In this document: in pieces, positions 7,512 to 16,740 of the stretch
Layout of the letters: each line of letters opens with the position of its first letter
Numbering within the stretch: position 1 is the first letter of the stretch
NCBI RefSeq assembly: GCF_018596335.1
Contig: NZ_JAHEPS010000003.1
Location: 434,001 to 498,000 of the forward strand
DNA from: Shewanella jiangmenensis
Lineage (GTDB): Bacteria; Pseudomonadota; Gammaproteobacteria; Enterobacterales; Shewanellaceae
Length of the DNA: 64,000 nucleotides
Direction: 5' to 3'
Notes under the pieces: generated by a model
What the model saw: the letters and a program-made list of their open reading frames with translations, nothing else
Database searches by the model: none
Told to the model about the DNA's origin: nothing
Translations under genes and position numbers: made by a program

Positions 7512-9644
7512 TTAGAAACTCCATTTCACGCCGAGATTAACTGTGGTGCCAAGCCCTTTGGTGTTGTAACCGGCAAAGGTAAAGGCCTGTGAGCGGGCAC
7601 TGTAATAATCTTCGTTGAGCAGGTTTTCGACCCCGAGACTGAACTGCCAGTCTGATAGTTTGTAGCTTGCGGCCAGATTGAGCACATCATAGCTGGATAC
7701 CGGCCCCTGGCTGCCGCTGTATTTGCCGTTTACCGGCGCGAAGCGCTCGCGGTCGCCCACATAAAGCCAGTTCAGGCTCAGGCTTAAGGCTTCGCTTGGG
7801 TCCCAGTCCATAAACAGGGTGAGCTTGGGCGGGGTAATGGCTTGTCCATCAAGGTAAATATCCTTATCGGTGTCTTTGCCTTCGACATAGCTGTAATTGC
7901 CGCCAACAAGCAGCGCGTCGTCGGCGCGGTAGGCAAGCTCAAGCTCATAACCGCGAATTTCCTGAGGCGCCCGGACTGGCTCGTAAATGCCGGTGGCCGG
8001 ATTGAGCACAGTGCGGGTGCCAAGCTCTGATTGGCTCAGGTAAATGGCGGCCGCGTAATGCAGCGCTTGCCAATCACCGGAGAAGCCCGCTTCGTAGTTG
8101 TCAATCAGTGATGCCTGGGTCTGGATTTTGGTGATGTCGTTCACCGTGGCGCTTCGAAGCAGCAGACCGAGATCCGATACATCCGATCCCTGTGAAAAAC
8201 TGATAAACGGACTGAAACCCTCGATGCCGTTGTAACGCAGGCCAAGGTTATAGGTGGTGGCATCAAACTCCATGGTGCCGCCCTTAACCTGCAGCGGGTT
8301 GGAGCAGATTTTGGCGCTGTTACAGAGTTTCAGGGTTTGATAGTCATCGACCGCGACCGACATATCATCGCGGCGCACGCCGCCCTTGAGTACCCAGTCA
8401 TCAGCTATGACCCATTTGGTTTGCAGATAAAAGGCGAGGTTCTGCATGTCCATTTCGGGGACCCATACCCGGCCATCGACCAGCGGCTGGCTGGATACAT
8501 CTTCAAGGTAATCAACGCCATAAATTAGGTCTAGCGCCGTGCTGCCCAGTTCAAATCCGCTGCTGAAATTGGCCCGTGCACCTTGTTTCTTGGACAGAAT
8601 TATCGATTGGCCGCCATCAAAGCCTTCGCTGGGGTTTGACAGATCCTGACTGTAGAAAAACACGTTATCTATGGTCTGACTATAAGCATCGAGGCTTAAG
8701 GCGGTATGCTCAAACAGCGCCAGATGCTCGTATTTGAGCACCAGGTTCTGGTTGCCGTCCGGTCCCTGAGGCTCGCCTTTGGCGCTTGACCCTGCCGGGC
8801 GGCGAATGGCGTAGGTTTTGGTGCCGCTGTTAACGCTGCCGGTGACATCCACCAGATCTGTGTCCTGAGCGGCGGCAAAGTAGTTGTAGGTCAGCTGCAG
8901 CGATTGCTCGTCATCGAAATCATAGCGAAATTTGCTGAACAGGTTGTCGGAGGTGGTTTCAGACAGACCATAAATGGCGCCGGGAACATCGCCTTCGGCA
9001 TCCCGCTGCAGGCCGTATTCATCGCGGCTGGCGCTGATGACATAGCCAAAGTCATTGATATTGCCATCGAGTGCGGCCTCAAGGCGCCCGCCGGCACTGT
9101 CTTCAAACTTGACGGCGCTGAAGCGGCTCGATACGCCTAGCAAGCCGTGCATTTTGCCATCGGCGGAGGGCTTTTTGGTGATGTAGTTGATAATGCCACC
9201 AGCGGCGCCGTTGCCGTAAACCGAGGTGGCGCCCTTGATGACTTCGACCCGCTCTATGGCGTTGATATCAAGAGTTCGGATATCAAGTGAGCCATTACGC
9301 AGCGGGGTGGACTGGGGCACGCCGTCTATCAGCACCAACGCTTTGCGGCCGCGCAGGGTTTGGCCTGCATTGCTTGAGGTGCCGGTTGAAGGCGACATGC
9401 CGGGCACACGAAACGCGAGCAGGTTTTGCAGCTCAGCGCTCACTGTCATGTCTTTAAGCAAGGTGTCGCTGTCAATCAGGGTGACAGAAGAAGGCACTTC
9501 ATCCAACTGCTCGGGAATGCGGCTGCCACTGATAATGAGACGTTCTATCCCGACGTTGACGGGGGCAACTGGTGTGGATTCATTGGCAAAAGCCACTGGC
9601 GCGGCAAGGCTGGTCAGTGCAACAGCGAGGGGGGATAACTTCAT
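7512..9644 (-). CDS. TonB-dependent outer-membrane receptor, probably for an iron complex
   Basis: A 710-residue outer-membrane active transporter powered by TonB-ExbBD. The signal peptide is residues 1-20 (cut after VAFA). The plug domain follows, with IERLIISGSRIPEQLDEVP as the TonB-box region, then LRGRKALVLIDGVPQ and VEVIKGATSVYGNGAAGG. The rest is a 22-strand beta barrel ending in the expected C-terminal Phe (GVKWSF). A Fur-box-like palindrome lies about 65 bp upstream, so iron-controlled siderophore or heme uptake is the best guess; the ligand is unknown. It is a single gene with no adjacent iron-transport genes. Confidence 0.88.
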   Translation of the reverse strand: MKLSPLAVALTSLAAPVAFANESTPVAPVNVGIERLIISGSRIPEQLDEVPSSVTLIDSDTLLKDMTVSAELQNLLAFRVPGMSPSTGTSSNAGQTLRGRKALVLIDGVPQSTPLRNGSLDIRTLDINAIERVEVIKGATSVYGNGAAGGIINYITKKPSADGKMHGLLGVSSRFSAVKFEDSAGGRLEAALDGNINDFGYVISASRDEYGLQRDAEGDVPGAIYGLSETTSDNLFSKFRYDFDDEQSLQLTYNYFAAAQDTDLVDVTGSVNSGTKTYAIRRPAGSSAKGEPQGPDGNQNLVLKYEHLALFEHTALSLDAYSQTIDNVFFYSQDLSNPSEGFDGGQSIILSKKQGARANFSSGFELGSTALDLIYGVDYLEDVSSQPLVDGRVWVPEMDMQNLAFYLQTKWVIADDWVLKGGVRRDDMSVAVDDYQTLKLCNSAKICSNPLQVKGGTMEFDATTYNLGLRYNGIEGFSPFISFSQGSDVSDLGLLLRSATVNDITKIQTQASLIDNYEAGFSGDWQALHYAAAIYLSQSELGTRTVLNPATGIYEPVRAPQEIRGYELELAYRADDALLVGGNYSYVEGKDTDKDIYLDGQAITPPKLTLFMDWDPSEALSLSLNWLYVGDRERFAPVNGKYSGSQGPVSSYDVLNLAASYKLSDWQFSLGVENLLNEDYYSARSQAFTFAGYNTKGLGTTVNLGVKWSF

Positions 9645-9956
9645 GATGGCATTCCAGATAGGTTTGATAACTGCCTTGGCAGTGTGTAGGGAATTATTTG
9701 CTGCTGAATGATAATTACTATCATCAACAACACCAGATTATTTACACAACCAGTAAAACTCTGTTGCCGGCCAATGCCTTGGCGCAAATGTGAGGCAGTG
9801 CGAAAAACGACCTTTGACCGCTGGTAATCCCGGCGCTGGGGTATTACTCTCGGACTATCTGTGAATTGAAGGCGCAGCAACCCGGGGCGGCAACGGCCTG
9901 CAAGCTGGCTACAACACGGACAATCCAAAGGGATATACCCGCATTCAGGAGGAATC
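9645..9956. other. Divergent intergenic region (312 bp)
   Basis: It holds the 5' regions of the TonB receptor gene (minus strand) and the secreted small-protein gene (plus strand). I see one Fur-box-like site at 9709-9723 and an AGGAGG ribosome site just before 9957. No open frame here looks coding. Confidence 0.6.
9709..9723. promoter_or_regulatory. Fur box candidate
   Basis: TGATAATTACTATCA matches the 7-1-7 Fur consensus TGATAAT-n-ATTATCA at 13 of 14 paired positions. It lies 65-79 bp upstream of the TonB receptor ATG, where repressor binding would block a promoter. A fur gene is present at 61385-61816. Confidence 0.75.
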
Positions 9957-10406
9957 ATGTCATTGAAAATTAAATCATCTTCTTTATTTGCCGCGGCGTT
10001 GAGCCTGTCTTTGGGCCTGGGCGCTCTGCCTGCCATGGCCGCCGATTGGTTTAAAATTGCCGACAAAGTGGTGGACTACAAGTCCGAGACCGATGAAGTC
10101 ACCCCGCAGTTAGGTGAGAAAAATGTCACCCATATCAAGCTGGTCTGTACTCAGGGTTCGGTGAAAATGCACAAAATTACACTGCACATGAGCGATGGCT
10201 CGGTGAAGGTGATTGATAATCTCGGCGTGCTGACCAAGGGCCTGTCGAGCCGGGTGATTGGCGTGCCAAAAGGTGACAGCACCCTGAAGAAGATTGAGCT
10301 TAAGTACGACTCAGTGGGCAGTCAGGAAATGGCGCTGCTGGGTATGTCCAAAAAGGCGCACGTGGACATTATGGGCAAGAACGACGACAAGGATAAGTCG
10401 GAGTAA
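9957..10406 (+). CDS. Secreted small protein of unknown function
   Basis: A 149-residue protein that I do not recognise with certainty. The signal peptide is residues 1-28 with cleavage after AMA, giving a mature protein starting ADWFKIAD. The mature part is about 120 residues, predicted mostly beta strand, with a single Cys and a very acidic-lysine tail (GKNDDKDKSE). The start is strongly set by AGGAGG six bases before ATG 9957. Its size and all-beta look recall small periplasmic families such as DUF2541, but I cannot confirm this. It is transcribed away from the Fur-box receptor and ends in its own terminator. Confidence 0.75.
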   Translation: MSLKIKSSSLFAAALSLSLGLGALPAMAADWFKIADKVVDYKSETDEVTPQLGEKNVTHIKLVCTQGSVKMHKITLHMSDGSVKVIDNLGVLTKGLSSRVIGVPKGDSTLKKIELKYDSVGSQEMALLGMSKKAHVDIMGKNDDKDKSE

Positions 10407-10434
10407 AACTTAGCCTTTTACCTTCTTACTGCAT

Positions 10435-10467
10435 AAAAAGCTCCCGCCATCTGACGGGGGCTTTTTT
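10435..10467 (+). terminator. Rho-independent terminator
   Basis: The stem AAAAGCTCCCG/CGGGGGCTTTT (one G-U pair), with loop around CCATCTGA, is followed by further T residues. It lies about 30 bp after the preceding stop codon. Confidence 0.85.
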
Positions 10468-10704
10468 ACGCCGCAATATGGCTATGCCGCTGCCAGCGTT
10501 GCTGGCTTTTACGGGTTTTCCCGGCCGTTTGGTTAACTGGATTATGCCTACTTTTTGGCTCCGCCCGAGACCTTTGAAGGTTGAGGTGGTTTCCGGTTGA
10601 ACAGGGTTTATCTCACAGCCGACGCTTCACCGCTTCATCCCTGCTTCGATAAGAAAGATAAAAATCAGGTTGATCTTTACAACTTCTTTACTTAGTTTAT
10701 ACAA

Positions 10705-10720
10705 ATGTAAGCGCTTACAT
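10705..10720. promoter_or_regulatory. LacI-family operator, site 1 (GH16 operon)
   Basis: ATGTAAGCGCTTACAT is a perfect 16-bp palindrome with the central CG typical of LacI-family operators. It ends 83 bp before the GH16 ATG. The same sequence recurs at 20891-20906, with a one-base variant at 24975-24990. Confidence 0.85.
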
Positions 10721-10803
10721 GTTGGCGTTGCAGTACCGAGTCCAATGAGTCAGCGCTGGGTTGCTATTCTTTTTCTTAAAACACAGTGGGTTGGGCTCCA
10801 AAA

Positions 10804-13452
10804 ATGAAAATAACTTCTGGAACGACCAAGTACGTCTCGCTTGGACTGCTGTTCGCCTCCTTGCAGGGCTGCGGCGGCGATACCAATACCAACACCGATA
10901 TCGGCTCGGTGGATTTGTCAGCGCCGGTCACCGGTTGGAACCTGGTGTGGAGTGACGAGTTTGATGGCTCCTCCATTGATGCTGCCAAGTGGACCCATGA
11001 GGTAAACTGCAGCGGCGGTGGCAATCAGGAGTCACAGTGCTACACCGACGCGCCCGAAAATTCCTTCGTCGCCGACGGTATGCTCAACATCGTGGCACTC
11101 AAGGCTGCCGAAGGCGCCGAAAAACCTTATACCTCGGCGCGCCTTTCCACCAAGGGCAAGGCGGATTTCAGCTATGGCCGGATTGAAATGCGCGCCAAAC
11201 TGCCATCTGGGCAGGGCAGCTGGGCGGCATTCTGGATGCTGCCCACCGATAATGTGTATGGCATTTGGCCACGCAGCGGCGAAATCGACATTGTTGAGTC
11301 GGTAAACCTCAAGGTTAAAGATGCCGAAGGCAAGAGCGAAGCCACAGTGCATGGCACCCTGCACTATGGCCGCGAGTGGCCCAAAAACGAATATTCCGGC
11401 CAATCCTATCTGCTGCCAAACGGTGCTAATCCCGCAGACGATTTTCATACCTATGCCATCGAGTGGCAGGAAGGCGAAATCCGCTGGTATGTGGACGGAT
11501 ACCTGTTTGCGACCCAGCGCCGCTCCGAGCTTAGATACAACGCCAAAGGTGAGCCGGTTGGCCTCGCGCACAAGGGCTGGTTTACCGAGTATTACGATCA
11601 GTCCACCGGTAAGCTGCAGCTTGCCTGGGGCAACCAGCCCTTTGATGAAAAATTCCACCTGCTGCTTAACTTTGCCGTGGGGGGCAGCTGGCCTACCTCG
11701 GTCAATCAAACCGGCATTGATGACAGCGCCTTTCACGCCAATAACCGCTATCAGGTGGATTATGTGAGGGTGTATCAGTGTCAGGCCAATCCCGATACTG
11801 GCAAAGGCTGCGAAACCGTACGTCCGGGCTACGACAAGCTTGGCGATGGCTTAATCGAAGGTAAGGCGCCCGCTCCAGTGCCACCATCCGATGGTCTGCC
11901 AAAGGATTTGGTGATTTTTGACAGCAGCGTCAATCCAAGTTGGCCGGCGTGGGACTGCTGCGGCGGTTCAACCCCTTCGCTGGTTGATGATGCCGACAAG
12001 GGCCAGGTCTACCGCTTTGTGGTGGGCGACAGCCCCACAGTGAACGGCTTTATCTCCCGCGATGCCTTTATTACCGATCCGGCCGGCACCCCAAGCCCAT
12101 TTGATGCATCGCCAATTGAGTCGACGGGAGTGCTGAGCTTCGCCATGAAGGTCGTCAGTGCACCTGCTAACCCCGGTTCTACCTGGATGATGAAGGTGGA
12201 AAGCAGCGAAGGCGCCACCGCCGTTGAGCTGCCGCTCACTGCCAGCAGTGAAGGCGCAGCGCCAGCGGTGGGCTCATGGCAAACCTTCAGCTTTCCGCTG
12301 TCAGAGCTTGCTGCCAAAGGCCTTGATTTATCAGCAATCGATGTGGTGATGGTGTTCCCAGCCTGGGGCACTGGCAGCGGCGCTGAGTATCTGCTTGATG
12401 AAGTGAAGATTGCCCGCCCCAACGCGAGCCTGCCGTCACTGACCATATTCACCGACAACGAAAACCCGGACTGGCCAATGTGGGATTGCTGCGGCGGCTC
12501 AACGCCTGCAGTGGTTTCCGATGATGCGGTGCACGGCATTGTGTCTGAATTCAGCATAGGCGCCAGCCCAACCGTGATGGGCTACATCAATCGCACCGCC
12601 CTGGGCGGCGGTGGAAATCCGTTTGATGCCTCAAGCCTTTATGAAAATGGCGTTATCCAGTTCGACCTTAAAGTGGTGAATGCGCCCGGCGTCGCCAATG
12701 CGCCCTGGCTGTTCAAGGTGGAATCTGACAACGCGGCCACTGCGGTGGAGCTGCCATTGACGGCGAGTGTTGAAGGCAGCGCGCCCAGCGCCGATTGGCA
12801 AACCTTTACCTTCCGCTTAAAAGATCTCGCCGACGGCGGGCTGGATTTGAGCGCCATCGATGTGCTGATGATGTTCCCGGCCTGGGGGCAGGGCGAGGGT
12901 GCTGTTTATCGTGTTGATAACGTGAAGATCTATCAGCCAGGTAGCGGCGCACCTTCTGCCTTTGGTCTGTTTGCCGATGCGGTGGCCGACGCCTGGTCAC
13001 TGTGGGATTGCTGCGCTGGGTCAACCCCGAGTGTGGAAGCGGACGATGCAGCGCACGGCGCGGTGGCCCAGTACGTGATTGGCGCCCAGCCGACTGTGGT
13101 GGGCTTCTTTGCCGATGACGGGGTGTATCACGATGCGTCAGCCGCAGTCGATTCCGGCGTGGTGCGCTTTGAGATGAAGCTGGTGTCGGCGCCGAGTGAC
13201 CCAAGCTCGGTGTGGAAGTTCAAAATTGAGTCCGGCGATGCCGCCACCGCGGTTGAGCTTAATCTCACCGACAGCCTCGAAGGCGCGGCGCCCGTGGTGG
13301 GCGCATGGCAAACCTACACGTTTCCACTCAAGACCCTGACCGATATGGGGCTTGATGCCAGCGCCATCGACGTGGTGATGGTGTTCCCTGCGTGGGGAAC
13401 CGGTGATGGCGCCGTATTTCGTCTCGATAACGCGCTGATTGGTAACCCTTAG
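10804..13452 (+). CDS. GH16 endo-beta-1,3-glucanase lipoprotein with three C-terminal repeat domains
   Basis: An 882-residue laminarinase-type glycoside hydrolase. The N-terminus is a lipoprotein signal with lipobox LQGC (Cys about residue 23), so it is probably membrane-anchored, likely at the cell surface. The GH16 domain spans about residues 45-330 and carries the catalytic E-x-D-x-x-E as Glu160, Asp162 and Glu165 (GEIDIVES). Three copies of a roughly 175-residue domain follow, marked by WDCCGGST or WDCCAGST at residues 383, 560 and 734; each has one neighbouring Cys pair. They resemble galactose-binding-like beta sandwiches and may bind glucan (inference). It is first gene of an operon with the next TonB receptor, behind operator site 1. 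The specific glucan is inferred. Confidence 0.9.
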   Translation: MKITSGTTKYVSLGLLFASLQGCGGDTNTNTDIGSVDLSAPVTGWNLVWSDEFDGSSIDAAKWTHEVNCSGGGNQESQCYTDAPENSFVADGMLNIVALKAAEGAEKPYTSARLSTKGKADFSYGRIEMRAKLPSGQGSWAAFWMLPTDNVYGIWPRSGEIDIVESVNLKVKDAEGKSEATVHGTLHYGREWPKNEYSGQSYLLPNGANPADDFHTYAIEWQEGEIRWYVDGYLFATQRRSELRYNAKGEPVGLAHKGWFTEYYDQSTGKLQLAWGNQPFDEKFHLLLNFAVGGSWPTSVNQTGIDDSAFHANNRYQVDYVRVYQCQANPDTGKGCETVRPGYDKLGDGLIEGKAPAPVPPSDGLPKDLVIFDSSVNPSWPAWDCCGGSTPSLVDDADKGQVYRFVVGDSPTVNGFISRDAFITDPAGTPSPFDASPIESTGVLSFAMKVVSAPANPGSTWMMKVESSEGATAVELPLTASSEGAAPAVGSWQTFSFPLSELAAKGLDLSAIDVVMVFPAWGTGSGAEYLLDEVKIARPNASLPSLTIFTDNENPDWPMWDCCGGSTPAVVSDDAVHGIVSEFSIGASPTVMGYINRTALGGGGNPFDASSLYENGVIQFDLKVVNAPGVANAPWLFKVESDNAATAVELPLTASVEGSAPSADWQTFTFRLKDLADGGLDLSAIDVLMMFPAWGQGEGAVYRVDNVKIYQPGSGAPSAFGLFADAVADAWSLWDCCAGSTPSVEADDAAHGAVAQYVIGAQPTVVGFFADDGVYHDASAAVDSGVVRFEMKLVSAPSDPSSVWKFKIESGDAATAVELNLTDSLEGAAPVVGAWQTYTFPLKTLTDMGLDASAIDVVMVFPAWGTGDGAVFRLDNALIGNP

Positions 13453-13536
13453 GCACGAGTTTTTGCATGAGCCTTTGCACGAGCCTTTGCATAAGTCATT
13501 ACATAAGTCGTTGCATAAGTCCTGGCGCGAGCCTTC
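13453..13536 (+). repeat. Seven 12-bp tandem units after the GH16 stop codon
   Basis: Consensus GCAYRAGYCNTT. Units: GCACGAGTTTTT, GCATGAGCCTTT, GCACGAGCCTTT, GCATAAGTCATT, ACATAAGTCGTT, GCATAAGTCCTG and GCGCGAGCCTTC. The tract begins directly after the TAG of the GH16 gene and fills most of the 158-bp gap before the TonB receptor gene. Confidence 0.85.
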
Positions 13537-13610
13537 GGAACAGTCAGGACGATGAAATTGAGACCCGGCGCCGCCTGGCGCCGGGCATAAAAAAGAATTG
13601 AGAGGCAACT

Positions 13611-16600
13611 ATGTCACAACAGGTATTCAAGCGTAACCGGCTGTCGGCGGCCTTGACCGCCATCCTGGGCGTAGGGCTGATGCCCTTTGCCATGGCCGCA
13701 GAGCCCGCCGATGCGCCAGCCAAGTCCCAAGAAGCAGCCGATGTGGCTGCCGAGGTGGCCGCAGACGAGCCGGTAATTGAAGTCATTGAAATTCGAGGTA
13801 TTCGCGGCAGTTTGTACCGCTCGATGGATCTCAAGCGCGGCGCCAACGGCGTGGTGGATGCGATTTCATCCGAGGAGCTTGGTAAGTTTCCCGACACCAA
13901 CCTTGCCGAATCGCTGCAGCGGATCACCGGCGTGACCGTAAGCCGCGCTAACGGCGAGGGCAGTCAAATCACGGTGCGGGGTTTTGGCCCCGAGTACAAC
14001 CTTATCACCCTCAATGGCCGCCAGATGCCGGGCACGGGTTATACCCGCTCCTACAATCTGGAAAACCTGTCATCTGAGGGGGTTAAAACCCTGGAAGTGG
14101 TGAAAACCGCCCGCGCCGATACGCCCACAGGTGGTCTGGGTGCCACGGTCAATATCATCACCCACAAGCCGCTGGATAATCCGGGCCAGTCGTTCAGTTT
14201 TTCCGGCAAGGGCATGTACGACGAGTCCAATGAACTTGGTGATGACATCACGCCTGAGCTTGCCGGCATTTACAGCAACACCTTTATGGATGACCGCATC
14301 GGCTTTATGGCATCGGTGTCCCATCAGGAGCGGGATTTTCGTCAGCAAACCGCCAACAGTCAGGGCTGGATAGCGCAGGTCGATAATAATCGCCTGCCCG
14401 CACTTGCCGCGGATAAAGGCATAGATGGCCGTGAAGTGGGCAGCGACGGCAAGCCGGTTGCCAATTTCCGCGATGCCAACGGCAATCCGGTGGCGCCGTT
14501 TTTCTTCCCCCGCGACATGAACTTCAGCATCAATGATGTGGAGCGCGAGCGCACCAACGGCATGCTCACATTGCAGTACAGCCCCATCGACAGCCTGGTG
14601 CTGACCGCAGACTATGTGGCAACAAGGGCGCTGACCGCCAGCAACGGCTTTGGCTGGGGGATTTGGAACTCCTCCACCGACGGCGCGAGCGTGATTGGCT
14701 ATGAGCTGGACGCCAATGGCACCGCGCTTTACTCCGACATCCGCGGCGGCGATGGCTCGTTTACCGCCAATCGCAGTACCACCGAAGTGAATGCCGAATC
14801 TTTGGGGCTTAATCTTGACTGGAGTCCGAACGATGCCTGGCGCTTTACCCTCGATTATCACGATTCATCCAACGAAATCGACAATGGCGCGGATAAAGGC
14901 CTTGGCAGCTCCGGGCAGGTTATTCTGGGCTCGGACAAGCTGATTTCCAAGGTGTATGACTATCGCAGCGGCGAGGTGCCACACTTCCTGATTAACTGGA
15001 ACAACGGCACCCATGTGCTGGACGCAGGCGATATAGACTCCAACTTCAGCCAGTTTATTCACTCCCCGGGCAAGAGCGACATAGAGCAGCTGCAATTCAA
15101 CACCAACTGGTACCCTGAGTTGATGGAGTCGCTGACCAAAATCGACTTTGGTGCGTCTTACACCAAGCAAAGCATGTCCGGCACCACCGCCTGGAGCGGC
15201 CTGCGTGGCGGCCCAGGGTTTAACCCGTCCTACAGCGCTATTTTCCCGGATGCGATGTTTGTCCGTGAAGATGCCACCGCGCTGCTCGATGCGCTCGCGG
15301 GCGGCGGCAGCGGCCTGATGCCGGATTACTATTACAGCTTTAACTTCGATGAGGCGGTGGCGCGCCAGCTCGCCTTTATCACCGAGGATATTGCCGGCGA
15401 CAACTACTACTCCATCGACCCTTACTTTGATGGTATCGATAGCTCAAGCCTGGTAGAAGAAAAGACACTTGCGCTCTATCTTACCAGTCAGTGGGGTTTT
15501 GAGATTGCCGATGTGCCGGTCAACGTCAATCTGGGCCTCAGATACGAGCAAACCGATGTGTCCAGTACCGTAAAACAGCGGGTCGAAAGTCAGGTGGTGT
15601 GGGCAAGCCCCACCGAGTGGATCATGCAGTATGCCCCGGGCGGAGATGATAACTACTTCACCCAGGGCGGCGACTACGATGTGTGGCTGCCGATGCTGGA
15701 TATCAGCGCCGAGCCGATAGACGATGTGGTGATGCGCTTCTCTGCCGGTAAAACCATTGCAAGGCCGCTGCTTGGCGATATGGTGGCCGGTCGAAGCTTA
15801 AGCGGCAGCCCGAAAATCGGTGCCCGTCGCGGCGGTTTGGGTAACCCCGGGCTGTTGCCGCTCGAGTCACTGAACCTCGATGTGTCGCTTGAGTATTACT
15901 ACAGTGACGCCAGTTACGCCGCCATTGGTCTGTTCCATAAAGACGTGGACAACTTTGTGTCGCGCTCAACCGCCGAAGTCACCATCGACGGCCTGCACGA
16001 TGTGTACAACAGCCCGCGCTACCTTGAGGCCATCAGTCAGCTGGAGGCCGCCGGCACGCCGGTGAGTGAAAACACCATTTTCGCCCAGATGCTGGCCAAC
16101 GGCCATGGCAATGCCGATGGTCAGATAGCGCCGCTCGACAGCGATCCGCTGATTGTCTGGGATGTCACCAGCCCCATCAACAGCGACAGCAAGTCGGTGC
16201 AGGGCATTGAAGTGGCGCTGCAGCACGTGTTCGGCGAAAGTGGCTTTGGTTTTGGCGTTAACGGCACCTTTGTCGAGGGCGATGTGGAGTTTGACCCATA
16301 CAGCCTGGCGCAGCAGCAACCGCTGGAAGGCTTGGGGGATTCGGCCAACTTCCAGGCCTTCTACGAAAAAGACGGCCTGTCGGTTAAATTCACCTACGCC
16401 TGGCGTGACAGCTATCTGATTGGTGTGGGGCAGTCTCAGGGCTCGTCCGATGCGCCGCCCCAGTATGCCAAGGCCTTTGGTCAGCTTGATGCCAGCATCA
16501 ACTACGATGTGACCGACTACCTGACGGTGTTCTTTGAGGGGATAAACCTGAATAACGAAACCGAGCAGGGCTACGGCCGCTTTGAGGAGCAGTTCCTGTT

Positions 16601-16652
16601 TGCCCGCCAGTACGGCACCCGTTACGCGCTCGGCGCTAGGGTGCGCTTCTAA
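13611..16652 (+). CDS. Large TonB-dependent receptor of the beta-glucan locus (1013 aa)
   Basis: Outer-membrane receptor of the long type used by Shewanella, Xanthomonas and Alteromonas relatives for oligosaccharide uptake. The signal peptide ends after AMA (residue 29). A short acidic spacer is followed by the TonB-box-like VIEVIEIRGIRGS, then the plug landmarks KFPDTNLAESLQRITGVTVS, TVRGFGPEYNLITLNGRQMPG and GATVNIIT. The barrel ends in Phe (GARVRF). It is probably co-transcribed with the GH16 gene and so should import its products; ligand identity is inference from context. The ribosome site is GAGAGG before ATG 13611. It is related to the second receptor at 17893-20793, sharing the NLAESLQRI block. 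Confidence 0.9.
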   Translation: MSQQVFKRNRLSAALTAILGVGLMPFAMAAEPADAPAKSQEAADVAAEVAADEPVIEVIEIRGIRGSLYRSMDLKRGANGVVDAISSEELGKFPDTNLAESLQRITGVTVSRANGEGSQITVRGFGPEYNLITLNGRQMPGTGYTRSYNLENLSSEGVKTLEVVKTARADTPTGGLGATVNIITHKPLDNPGQSFSFSGKGMYDESNELGDDITPELAGIYSNTFMDDRIGFMASVSHQERDFRQQTANSQGWIAQVDNNRLPALAADKGIDGREVGSDGKPVANFRDANGNPVAPFFFPRDMNFSINDVERERTNGMLTLQYSPIDSLVLTADYVATRALTASNGFGWGIWNSSTDGASVIGYELDANGTALYSDIRGGDGSFTANRSTTEVNAESLGLNLDWSPNDAWRFTLDYHDSSNEIDNGADKGLGSSGQVILGSDKLISKVYDYRSGEVPHFLINWNNGTHVLDAGDIDSNFSQFIHSPGKSDIEQLQFNTNWYPELMESLTKIDFGASYTKQSMSGTTAWSGLRGGPGFNPSYSAIFPDAMFVREDATALLDALAGGGSGLMPDYYYSFNFDEAVARQLAFITEDIAGDNYYSIDPYFDGIDSSSLVEEKTLALYLTSQWGFEIADVPVNVNLGLRYEQTDVSSTVKQRVESQVVWASPTEWIMQYAPGGDDNYFTQGGDYDVWLPMLDISAEPIDDVVMRFSAGKTIARPLLGDMVAGRSLSGSPKIGARRGGLGNPGLLPLESLNLDVSLEYYYSDASYAAIGLFHKDVDNFVSRSTAEVTIDGLHDVYNSPRYLEAISQLEAAGTPVSENTIFAQMLANGHGNADGQIAPLDSDPLIVWDVTSPINSDSKSVQGIEVALQHVFGESGFGFGVNGTFVEGDVEFDPYSLAQQQPLEGLGDSANFQAFYEKDGLSVKFTYAWRDSYLIGVGQSQGSSDAPPQYAKAFGQLDASINYDVTDYLTVFFEGINLNNETEQGYGRFEEQFLFARQYGTRYALGARVRF

Positions 16653-16671
16653 TCAGCAATGGTCTGAAAAT

Positions 16672-16702
16672 AAAAACGCCGGGATTTACCCGGCGTTTTT
16701 TT
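16672..16702 (+). terminator. Rho-independent terminator of the GH16-TonB operon
   Basis: The 12-bp stem AAAAACGCCGGG/CCCGGCGTTTTT with loop ATTTA continues into a T tract, 20 bp after the stop codon. Confidence 0.93.
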
Positions 16703-16740
16703 ATGCTTCCAGCGTCACGCGCTTTAGGCTGTTTAACCTG

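Larger units (their letters stand above)
10407..10803. other. Intergenic region with terminator and LacI-type operator (397 bp)
   Basis: From left to right it holds the terminator of the preceding gene (10435-10467), about 230 bp without recognisable features, and the 16-bp operator at 10705-10720 in front of the GH16 gene. No coding frame is supported. Confidence 0.6.

Noticed and set aside
13138-13608. Minus-strand frame coding a Cys-rich repeat (DLCN, GSCK units)
   Set aside because: The repeats come only from the 12-bp tandem tract read backwards; the rest is antisense to the GH16 gene and has no ribosome site.
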